Positions 1-5,493 of a stretch of 9,432 nucleotides of DNA are shown one piece after another. Every line of letters begins with the position of its first letter. Position 1 is the first letter of the stretch. This stretch comes from Chloroflexota bacterium (lineage in GTDB: Bacteria > Chloroflexota > Dehalococcoidia > SHYB01): NCBI GenBank assembly GCA_016200725.1, contig JACQEE010000292.1, positions 1-9,432 of the forward strand, written 5' to 3'. The notes beneath the pieces were generated by a model. That model saw only the letters and a program-made list of their open reading frames with translations, was not told the DNA's origin and did not search any database. The translations under genes were made by a program, and so were the position numbers.

Positions 1-1
1 A

Positions 2-487
2 ATGATCCTGCAGACGCCGCCCGACACCATCGATATGTCCATGCGCGTCATCTGGAACATCGGCACCTTCATCTACAGCGGCGTTTTCATGCGCTTCCCC
101 AAACTCAAGGTCATCTCCGCCGAGAACGATGCCGGCTGGGCGGCCTACTACCTCCCGCGCATGGACATGAACGTCGGCGACCTCCAGCGCGTCACGAAGA
201 ACCAGGGTGGCATCGACTACGAACTACGCCACGGCACGATGAAGCCCAGCGAGTACTTCCACCGCAACGTCTTCCTCTCCTTCCAGCGCGACCTCTCCGG
301 CATCCAGATGCGCCACGCCATCGGCGTCGACAACATGATGTGGGGCGCCGACTACCCCCACATGGAAGGCACCTGGCCAAACTCCCAGCAGACCTTCCAG
401 TGGCTCTTCAAGGGCGTCCCCGACGCCGAGAAGCGCAAGATGGTCCGCGACAACTGCGCCATGCTCTACGACTTCGACGCCGACTAG
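2..487 (+). CDS. Amidohydrolase family 2 (TIM-barrel metal hydrolase), C-terminal part; 5' end outside the window
   Basis: Only the last 161 residues are visible. The frame is open from the left edge to a TAG, and the ATG at position 2 falls inside the conserved fold, so it is not the true start. The segment FPKLKVISAENDAGW (residues 32-46 of the visible part) and the late motif MWGADYPHMEG (113-123) are typical of Amidohydrolase_2 proteins (the ACMSD/isoorotate-decarboxylase-like branch of the amidohydrolase superfamily). In that family the Asp of GADYPH (D117 here) is an active-site metal ligand. The N-terminal HxH metal motif must lie upstream. Family members hydrolyse or decarboxylate small aromatic or amide substrates in the cytoplasm; the substrate here cannot be told. 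No clear terminator is seen between its stop and the pcm promoter, about 30 nt on. Confidence 0.85.
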   Translation: MILQTPPDTIDMSMRVIWNIGTFIYSGVFMRFPKLKVISAENDAGWAAYYLPRMDMNVGDLQRVTKNQGGIDYELRHGTMKPSEYFHRNVFLSFQRDLSGIQMRHAIGVDNMMWGADYPHMEGTWPNSQQTFQWLFKGVPDAEKRKMVRDNCAMLYDFDAD

Positions 488-516
488 CGCCCGAGAGGCC
501 TGCCAACTGAAGCCCA

Positions 517-525
517 TGCTATAGT
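517..525 (+). promoter_or_regulatory. Extended -10 promoter element for pcm
   Basis: TGCTATAGT matches an extended -10 (TGn followed by TATAGT, 5 of 6 to TATAAT). No good -35 is seen at the usual spacing, which extended -10 promoters tolerate. Transcription would begin near 532, so the message would start close to the ribosome binding site of the ATG at 549. The in-frame TTG at 525 overlaps the -10 and could not be translated from this promoter. Confidence 0.45.
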
Positions 526-530
526 TGAAG

Positions 531-541
531 GGTGGAGGGGG
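531..541 (+). promoter_or_regulatory. Ribosome binding site that fixes the pcm start
   Basis: The purine-rich GGTGGAGGGGG contains a GGAGG core and ends 7 nt before the ATG at 549. This supports that ATG over the TTG at 525, which lies upstream of the site. Confidence 0.6.
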
Positions 542-548
542 TACGGGC

Positions 549-1292
549 ATGGGGCGCTGGCACATTCTCTATCAGAACCCGCAAACCGCGCGGCGAAGCA
601 ACGACTTCCCCGATATCACGCCGCCCGGCTCGAGCGCGATCGTCAAGGACACGCGCACGCCGGCGGAGCGCCTGTTCGAGAGCCTCCGCCGTGAGGTGCG
701 CGACCCACGTGTGATCGCCGTCATGGAGCGCGTTCCTCGCGAGTTGTTTGTACCTCCCGGCACACGCCACCTTGCCTACGACGACGAGGCGCTCCCCATC
801 GCCGAAGGCCAGACGATCTCCCAGCCGCTCATCGTCGCCCTGATGACCTCCGCGCTGCACCTCACCGGCACCGAGAAGGTGCTCGAAGTGGGCACCGGCA
901 GCGGCTATCAGGCCGCCGTCCTTTCGCAACTTGCTCGCCACATCGTCACCGTCGAGCGCAAGCCAAAGTTGGCTGAGACAGCCCGCGCCCGCCTCGCCTC
1001 TCTCGGCATCCACAACGTCACCGTGCGCCCGGCAAGCGGCGAGATCGGCTGGCGCGACGAGGCGCCCTACGACGCGATCATCGTCACCGCAGCAGCGCCT
1101 CGCATACCCAAAATCCTCCTGGCACAACTGCGCGAAGGCGGCCGCATCGTCATCCCCGTCGGCACCCGCTCCGAGCAGGAACTCCTCGTAGCCACCAAGC
1201 GCGGCGACCGCGTCGAACTCGAGCGCCTCGGCGGCTGCCGCTTCGTTCCCCTCATCGGCAACGAGGCCTTCGACGAAGAGCCCGCCGGCTAA
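549..1292 (+). CDS. pcm: Protein-L-isoaspartate O-methyltransferase
   Basis: A 247-residue cytoplasmic repair enzyme that uses S-adenosylmethionine to methylate L-isoaspartyl residues in aged proteins so they can revert to Asp. A Rossmann methyltransferase fold is evident. IAEGQTISQP (84-93) is the family's substrate-side GQTISQP signature. VLEVGTGSGYQAA (111-123) is SAM motif I, followed by the acidic end of strand 2 (TVERKP, 134-139). The run APYDAIIVTAAAP (172-184) and LREGGRIVIPVG (194-205) are also family hallmarks. Oddities: the usual GDG before GW reads ASG here (162-164), and about 40 unmatched residues precede the conserved region, so a later start cannot be fully excluded. The ATG at 549 was chosen for its strong ribosome binding site. 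It follows the amidohydrolase gene by about 60 nt but appears to have its own promoter. Confidence 0.93.
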   Translation: MGRWHILYQNPQTARRSNDFPDITPPGSSAIVKDTRTPAERLFESLRREVRDPRVIAVMERVPRELFVPPGTRHLAYDDEALPIAEGQTISQPLIVALMTSALHLTGTEKVLEVGTGSGYQAAVLSQLARHIVTVERKPKLAETARARLASLGIHNVTVRPASGEIGWRDEAPYDAIIVTAAAPRIPKILLAQLREGGRIVIPVGTRSEQELLVATKRGDRVELERLGGCRFVPLIGNEAFDEEPAG

Positions 1293-1304
1293 CCAACCCT
1301 CGTC

Positions 1305-1324
1305 GCCCTGAGTCCTCGAAGGGC
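1305..1324. repeat. Short palindromic intergenic repeat, copy 1 (GCCCTGAG...CGAAGGGC type)
   Basis: An imperfect palindrome just after the pcm stop: GCCCT (1305-1309) pairs with AGGGC (1320-1324) around a 10-nt loop. The ends GCCCTGAG and CGAAGGGCCTG recur at 2034-2058. Such elements are scattered in many high-GC bacterial genomes, usually behind genes, and resemble REP elements. It may help end pcm transcripts, but no T-run follows. The rest of the gap up to the next promoter shows nothing recognisable. Confidence 0.55.
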
Positions 1325-1387
1325 CTGGGGCAGGGTCTCCTCTTTCAACACCACCACACTCCGCACTTTTCCCTGAATCCTTTCTCG

Positions 1388-1415
1388 TTGCGCCGGCACG
1401 CTAAGGCAGTACAAT
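1388..1415 (+). promoter_or_regulatory. Promoter for the molybdopterin oxidoreductase gene
   Basis: TTGCGC (1388-1393), a 16-nt spacer and TACAAT (1410-1415) form a reasonable housekeeping-type promoter. The start would fall near 1422, giving a leader of roughly 30 nt before the ATG at 1455. Confidence 0.5.
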
Positions 1416-1454
1416 ACTGTCGTGAGGCCCAAAACCTCTTGATTGGAGCGCGAG

Positions 1455-2021
1455 ATGCCGGAGAAAGAGCGCGTCCCTCCTGGGCAATTCGTCACCGACC
1501 GCTTTCCCGTCCTCACCTACGGGGCAACCCCGCGCTTTGACCCTAAGACCTGGTCGTTCCGCCTCTTCGGCCTGGTCGAGAAGCCGGTCGAACTCACCTA
1601 CCAGCAGTTCATGGCCCTGCCCAAGACGACGCTCACTGCCGACTTCCACTGCGTCACCCAGTGGAGCCGCTTGGAGAACCACTGGGAAGGCGTCAGCATC
1701 CGCGACATGATGAAGTTGGTGAAGGTGAAGCCCGAGGCTAAGTTCGTCATGGCCCACTGCGATGGGGGTTACACTACCAACCTCCCGATCAACGTGCTGC
1801 TCGACGACGACGTCCTTTTCGCCTACAAGCACGATGGCAAGGACCTCGAGCCCGAGCACGGCTACCCGCTACGCCTCATCGTCCCCAAGCGCTACGCCTG
1901 GAAGAGCGCCAAGTGGCTCCGCGCGCTCGAGTTCATCCCCGACGACCGCCCTGGCTTCTGGGAGATGCACGGCTACCACAACGACGCCGACCCCTGGAGC
2001 GAGCAGCGCTTCTCCGAGTAA
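1455..2021 (+). CDS. Sulfite-oxidase-like molybdopterin oxidoreductase (soluble, single domain)
   Basis: 188 residues comprising just the Mo-molybdopterin domain of the sulfite oxidase superfamily (COG2041, YuiH-like). Landmarks are the entry segment TWSFRLFGLVEKP (32-44), DFHCVTQWS (63-71) whose Cys66 is the expected molybdenum ligand, W77EGVSIRDMM, HCDGGYTTNLPI (101-112), and GYPLRLIVPKRYAWKSAKWL (136-155), the cofactor-binding core. No signal peptide, Tat motif, haem domain or C-terminal dimerisation domain is present. It is therefore probably cytoplasmic and needs a separate electron partner, which is not in the window. MsrP-type relatives reduce methionine sulfoxide but are exported, so that role cannot be assumed. 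ATG 1455 was chosen over TTG 1443 because GGAG (1445-1448) sits 6 nt before it. The substrate is unknown. Confidence 0.88.
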   Translation: MPEKERVPPGQFVTDRFPVLTYGATPRFDPKTWSFRLFGLVEKPVELTYQQFMALPKTTLTADFHCVTQWSRLENHWEGVSIRDMMKLVKVKPEAKFVMAHCDGGYTTNLPINVLLDDDVLFAYKHDGKDLEPEHGYPLRLIVPKRYAWKSAKWLRALEFIPDDRPGFWEMHGYHNDADPWSEQRFSE

Positions 2022-2033
2022 CAGTTCTCTGAC

Positions 2034-2055
2034 GCCCTGAGCGAAGCCGAAGGGC
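2034..2055. repeat. Short palindromic intergenic repeat, copy 2, between convergent genes
   Basis: GCCCT (2034-2038) pairs with AGGGC (2051-2055) around a 12-nt loop. Its outer parts match the repeat at 1305-1324, while the centre differs. It fills much of the 61-nt gap between the converging molybdoenzyme and tatD genes and could act as a bidirectional transcription barrier. Confidence 0.55.
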
Positions 2056-2082
2056 CTGCGTCTTCGCAAATCCCTCAGTGAC

Positions 2083-2856
2083 CTACCCCATCCGCAGCGC
2101 TCGCCGTAGGTTTGCTGTCGTCACTTCGGCGACCTCCTCCACCGTCATCCCGCGCAGTTCCGCCACCTTTTCGGCGACGAGTCGCACGTGCGACGGCTCG
2201 GTCCGCCGCACCGGGTTCTTCTTGAACGGCTGCGGATACGTGTCTGTCTCCAGCACGATCCGCTCCAGTGGCAATGTCCGCACCACCGCCTCGAGTTCTG
2301 GCGTTCGTAGCAGCGGCTTGGCCAGCGAGATGTAGCAGCCCAGCGCGAGGCCTGTCTCCGCGTCGGCCTGCGTCCCTTGAAAGTAGTGCCAGATCGCGCC
2401 CACGTCGCCCACGCGCTCTTCGCGGATGATGCGCAGCGTATCCGCGTCCGCCTCGCGTGAATGGAAATCGATCGGCTTGCCCAGCTCGCGAGCGAGACGG
2501 ATGTGACGCCGAAACCATTCCTGCTGCCAGCCGCGGTCCGGCGACGTCTCCTGGTAGTCGAGCCCCGTCTCGCTGATGCACACGACCTTCGCATCGCTCG
2601 TGGCAAGAGCACGCAGCGCCACCAGATCGGCGTCCGTCACAGGTGCCTTCACATCCTGTGGGTGTACACCCACGCCTGCGTAGATCACGTCGTGCCGCCT
2701 CGCCAGTTCGATCACCTTGCGCGACGACACGAGCGTCGTACCCACGCACACGATCATGCCGACGCCTGCCTCTCGCGCGCGCTGAACCATCGCGTCGACC
2801 TCCGCGTCGGCGAACTGATCGAGATGTGAGTGCGAATCGGCGAGCAGCGCAGCCAT
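2083..2856 (-). CDS. tatD: TatD family metal-dependent hydrolase (DNase)
   Basis: 257 residues, the normal length for this TIM-barrel family, whose members act as Mg-dependent 3'-5' exonucleases or endonucleases in DNA repair and turnover. Metal and catalytic positions are in order: DSHSHLD (7-13, H9 and H11), GVHP (63-66, H65), SETGLD (95-100, E96), FHSREA (131-136, H132), WHYFQG (156-161, H157) and ETD (203-205, D205). Two places depart from the common form: HYFQG rather than HCFSG, and ETDTYPQPFKKN where ETDAPYL is usual. All ligands are kept, so it should be active, though substrate preference may differ. The ATG at 2856 lacks a Shine-Dalgarno site and sits only 6 nt from a -10 box. The gene is convergent with the molybdoenzyme and divergent from the CoA-transferase pair. 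Confidence 0.92.
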   Translation of the reverse strand: MAALLADSHSHLDQFADAEVDAMVQRAREAGVGMIVCVGTTLVSSRKVIELARRHDVIYAGVGVHPQDVKAPVTDADLVALRALATSDAKVVCISETGLDYQETSPDRGWQQEWFRRHIRLARELGKPIDFHSREADADTLRIIREERVGDVGAIWHYFQGTQADAETGLALGCYISLAKPLLRTPELEAVVRTLPLERIVLETDTYPQPFKKNPVRRTEPSHVRLVAEKVAELRGMTVEEVAEVTTANLRRALRMG

Positions 2857-2862
2857 GCGGCC

Positions 2863-2868
2863 AGTATA
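2863..2868 (-). promoter_or_regulatory. -10 element of tatD (leaderless arrangement)
   Basis: On the minus strand TATACT lies 6 nt before the tatD ATG. Transcription would start at or within a base or two of the A of that ATG, implying a leaderless message, consistent with the missing ribosome binding site. No convincing -35 is seen; the position is close to the palindromic repeat at 2878-2906. Confidence 0.45.
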
Positions 2869-2877
2869 CGTAGTTCT

Positions 2878-2906
2878 GTTCGTGGTGAGCTTGTCGAACC
2901 ATGAAC
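2878..2906. repeat. Palindromic intergenic repeat in the tatD / CoA-transferase divergent region
   Basis: GTTCGTGGT (2878-2886) pairs with ACCATGAAC (2898-2906), nine pairs including one G-T, around the loop GAGCTTGTCGA. The form recalls dispersed REP-like repeats of high-GC bacteria that carry GGTTCGACAAGCTCACC on one strand. It contains an ATG at 2901 that opens a longer but unlikely start for the next gene. Confidence 0.55.
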
Positions 2907-2932
2907 GGAACGCGCGAACCGTCTATGCAACC

Positions 2933-2962
2933 TTGCCCCTCAACAGAAGCGATTGCTATACT
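2933..2962 (+). promoter_or_regulatory. Promoter for the CoA-transferase pair
   Basis: TTGCCC (2933-2938), an 18-nt spacer and TATACT (2957-2962) preceded by TGC form an extended -10 promoter. Transcription would begin near 2969, upstream of the ribosome binding site at 2981 and downstream of the ATG at 2901. Confidence 0.6.
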
Positions 2963-2980
2963 CGCCGCCGAACCACCTCT

Positions 2981-2986
2981 GGAGGG
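2981..2986 (+). promoter_or_regulatory. Ribosome binding site fixing a TTG start
   Basis: GGAGGG ends 7 nt before the TTG at 2994. It decides the start of the first CoA-transferase; no comparable site precedes the ATG at 2901 or the in-frame ATG at 2925. Confidence 0.65.
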
Positions 2987-2993
2987 TTTCTCG

Positions 2994-4211
2994 TTGTCCC
3001 AGCGCGAACTCGAGGGCGTCCGCGTCGTCGAGTACGGCGCCTGGGTGAACGTTGCCTTCGGCGGCAAAGTGATGGCCGACCTCGGCGCGACCGTCGTCAA
3101 GGTCGAGCCGCCCGACGGCGACACCCCGCTGCGCATCCACGGCGCCTTCCCAGACGATCAGCCAGACCTCGAGACGAGTGCGCCGCACCTCTACCTCAAC
3201 GCCAACAAGCGCAGCGTTACTCTTGACCCCGCGTCGCCCGCCGGCCGCGCCCTCTTCCTCAAGTTGGCTGCCTGGACCGACGTCCTCCTCGATGGCACGC
3301 AGGCTGGTGAGCTGCGCTCGCTTGACCTCGACTATCCAGCGCTGCACAAGGCCAATCCCCGCCTCGTAATGATTGCCCTGAGCAGTCTCGGCCGCGAGGG
3401 GCTCTACAACGACTGCAAGGGCTACGACCTCACCTCGTGGCACGCGAGCGGCTCGTCGCATCTCTACCAGGGTGAGCCTGGCCAGGCCCCGTTGTGGGGA
3501 CACTGGTACAACGCCGCGCACTGGGGCGGCATCAATGCCGCTGCTGCTGCACTGACTGCACTTCAGGCCCGCGACCGCACCGGGCGCGGCCAGTACGTCG
3601 ACATCTCCGAGGCCGAGACCATCGCCGCGCTCCATCTAGCCGTCGAGGTGAGCGACTTCATGCAGAACGGCACCATTCGCGTACGCATCGGCGTGAACGG
3701 CCCGCCCACGCACGCCCCTTCAACGATGCGCCGCTGCAAAGACGGCTGGGTTTACATCGCTGCACTGGCACCGCACCAGTGGGATAACCTCATCAAGGTC
3801 ATGGGGAACCCGGGCTGGGCAACGAGCCCGCTCTTCAAAGGCAATTCGCGAGCGCGAGCGCCCTATGCACTGGAAATCAATGAATTGATGACTCCTTGGC
3901 TCGAATCGCACACGGCGCAAGAACTCTTCGAGATGTGCCAGGCCAATGGCGTCCCTGCCGCCCCAATCAGCGACATCCGCCAACTGTACGAGCAGCACCA
4001 CTTGCGCGAGCGTGGCTTCTTCGCCGAGATGGACCACCCCGTCGCCGGTCGCGTCAGCGTCCCCGGCCCGCCATTCCGTATCTCCGGCGACCCCTGGCGC
4101 ATCGACCGGCCAGCGCCCTTGCTTGGCGAGCACAACGCCGAGGTGTACTGCGACATCCTCGGTCTCGCCGCTGGCGATCTGCCTGCCCTCCGCCGCGCGG
4201 GGGTAATCTAG
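2994..4211 (+). CDS. CaiB/BaiF family III CoA-transferase, subunit lacking the catalytic Asp
   Basis: 405 residues, typical for family III CoA-transferases, which move CoA between carboxylic acids through an aspartyl-CoA thioester. Recognisable blocks are LEGVRVVEYG (6-15), MADLGATVVKVEPPDGD (27-43), LYLNANKRSVTLD (66-78), PRLVMIALSSLGREG (122-136), RTGRGQYVDISEAE (195-208) and a C-terminal PAAPISDI...GFF domain (321-343). Aligning the invariant GG and TGxGxxxD anchors with the downstream paralogue puts Ala175 (codon 3516-3518, within NAAHWGG) at the catalytic Asp position, with no gap. Alone it is probably inactive in the standard mechanism, so it likely pairs with the next gene product, whose ATG follows the stop directly. 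The TTG start was chosen from GGAGGG and the promoter. The substrate is unknown; the missing Asp and the pairing recall BbsEF-type enzymes. Confidence 0.9.
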   Translation: MSQRELEGVRVVEYGAWVNVAFGGKVMADLGATVVKVEPPDGDTPLRIHGAFPDDQPDLETSAPHLYLNANKRSVTLDPASPAGRALFLKLAAWTDVLLDGTQAGELRSLDLDYPALHKANPRLVMIALSSLGREGLYNDCKGYDLTSWHASGSSHLYQGEPGQAPLWGHWYNAAHWGGINAAAAALTALQARDRTGRGQYVDISEAETIAALHLAVEVSDFMQNGTIRVRIGVNGPPTHAPSTMRRCKDGWVYIAALAPHQWDNLIKVMGNPGWATSPLFKGNSRARAPYALEINELMTPWLESHTAQELFEMCQANGVPAAPISDIRQLYEQHHLRERGFFAEMDHPVAGRVSVPGPPFRISGDPWRIDRPAPLLGEHNAEVYCDILGLAAGDLPALRRAGVI

Positions 4212-5477
4212 ATGGTAGCCACGCAACCACTCGCCATCTCGATGCCCGCCGAGCCTCCAGCAACCGAGCACATCCAGCCGCTCAAAAGCCTGCGCGTCCT
4301 CAACTTCGGCTGGTACTGGGTCTGCGCCGTCATCACGCATCTGCTTGGCGACTTCGGCGCTGAGGTGATTAAGATCGAATCCAAAGGCCGCCTCGAGGTG
4401 CTCAAGGGCCTCGCGCCCTTCCTCAACGGCATCGAAGAGCCCGACCACTGTCTCTGGGCGCACAACCTTAGCCGCAACAACTACGGGCTGACTGTGAACC
4501 TCGGTACGCCGCGCGGCCGCGACCTCATCCGCGATCTCATCCGCGAGAGCGACGTGGTCGCCGAGAACTGGACGCCTGGCACGATGGCGAAACTGGGCCT
4601 CGACTACGAGACGCTGCGGAGAATCAAGCCCGACCTCATCATGATCTCGGCCTCTGCCGCCGGCCAATGGGGGCCGCTCCACAAGATCAATACCTATGGC
4701 ACGGTGCTCGGCGCGCTCGCCGGCTTGGACGGTGTGAACGGCTACTACAACGATAGGCCTATCCCCTTCGGCGTCGCGCTGCCCGATCCGCTCGGCGGCG
4801 TCTTTGGCGCCTATGCCGTCCTGGCTGCACTGCGGCATCGCAACCAGACAGGCGAGGGGCGATACATTGACTATAGCCAGTGGGAAGGCATGACCACCAC
4901 GCTCGGCCCGCTCTTCCTCGACTACCAGTGGAACCAGCGCATCGCTCGACCAACTGGCAACCTCAGCGACGTCTGCGTCCCCCACAACGTCTACCGCTGC
5001 TCAGGCGACGACAACTGGGTGAGCGTCGCCGTCTATACCGAGGCCGAATGGCAGGGCCTGCTCCGCGCGCTCGGCGGCCCAGCGTGGGCCAGCGATCCGC
5101 GCTTCGCCGACAAGTTCCGCCGCAAGCGCAACGAAGCCGCCCTTGATGCACTTATCGAGCAGTGGACACGACAATACACGCATAACCGCGCCGCCATGCT
5201 GCTGCAGGCCGAGGGCGTCGCCGCCTTCCCCGTCGCCGGGTCACGCGATCTCTATGAGGACCCTCACTGGAAAGCCCGCCACGCCTGGCTCGAACGCCAG
5301 CACCCGCTGGGCCGCGAAACGATCTACGGCATCCACTGGAAGATGAGCGACACCCCGGGAGTCATCTGGCGCGACTGCCCCATCATCGGCCAGGACAACG
5401 AGCGCATCTACCACGAACTGATTGGCTTGCCCAAGCCCGAGTTCGAGCGCCTGGTCGGCGAGAAGATTATTCACTAA
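4212..5477 (+). CDS. CaiB/BaiF family III CoA-transferase, catalytic subunit
   Basis: 421 residues. Family blocks are LKSLRVLNFG (24-33), LLGDFGAEVIKIES (44-57), NLSRNNYGLTVNLGTPRGRDLIRDLI (85-110), the ENWTPGTMAKLGLDYETL region (118-135), PDLIMISASAAGQWGP (140-155), PDPLGGVFGAYAVLAAL (191-207), TGEGRYIDYSQWE (213-225) and the C-terminal GVAAFPVAGSRDLYEDP segment (335-351). Asp192 in PDPLGG occupies the position of the family's catalytic Asp, which forms the covalent aspartyl-CoA intermediate. The ATG abuts the TAG of the preceding paralogue, so the two are very probably translationally coupled and made in equal amounts. GGGGG (4199-4203) can serve as a weak ribosome binding site; an in-frame ATG at 4242 is a less likely alternative. 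Together they probably form a hetero-oligomeric transferase activating a carboxylate for catabolism. Confidence 0.92.
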   Translation: MVATQPLAISMPAEPPATEHIQPLKSLRVLNFGWYWVCAVITHLLGDFGAEVIKIESKGRLEVLKGLAPFLNGIEEPDHCLWAHNLSRNNYGLTVNLGTPRGRDLIRDLIRESDVVAENWTPGTMAKLGLDYETLRRIKPDLIMISASAAGQWGPLHKINTYGTVLGALAGLDGVNGYYNDRPIPFGVALPDPLGGVFGAYAVLAALRHRNQTGEGRYIDYSQWEGMTTTLGPLFLDYQWNQRIARPTGNLSDVCVPHNVYRCSGDDNWVSVAVYTEAEWQGLLRALGGPAWASDPRFADKFRRKRNEAALDALIEQWTRQYTHNRAAMLLQAEGVAAFPVAGSRDLYEDPHWKARHAWLERQHPLGRETIYGIHWKMSDTPGVIWRDCPIIGQDNERIYHELIGLPKPEFERLVGEKIIH

Positions 5478-5493
5478 CCGACTGTCTGCAGCG

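Noticed and set aside
519..1127. A 202-codon frame on - opposite pcm
   Set aside because: It is antisense to conserved methyltransferase motifs and has no features of its own.
1293..1387. A possible small gene or RNA between pcm and the molybdoenzyme
   Set aside because: Beyond the palindrome at 1305-1324 I see no credible reading frame with a ribosome binding site and no stable structured RNA. It is a C-rich, pyrimidine-rich spacer.
2075..3136. A 353-codon frame on - overlapping tatD
   Set aside because: It is in a different frame from the TatD protein, which carries all metal ligands. The Arg/Gly-rich product has no domain.
3720..4985. A 421-codon open frame on - opposite the CoA-transferase pair
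   Set aside because: It spans the junction of two genuine genes on the other strand, has no family resemblance or ribosome binding site, and is explained by GC-rich codon bias.
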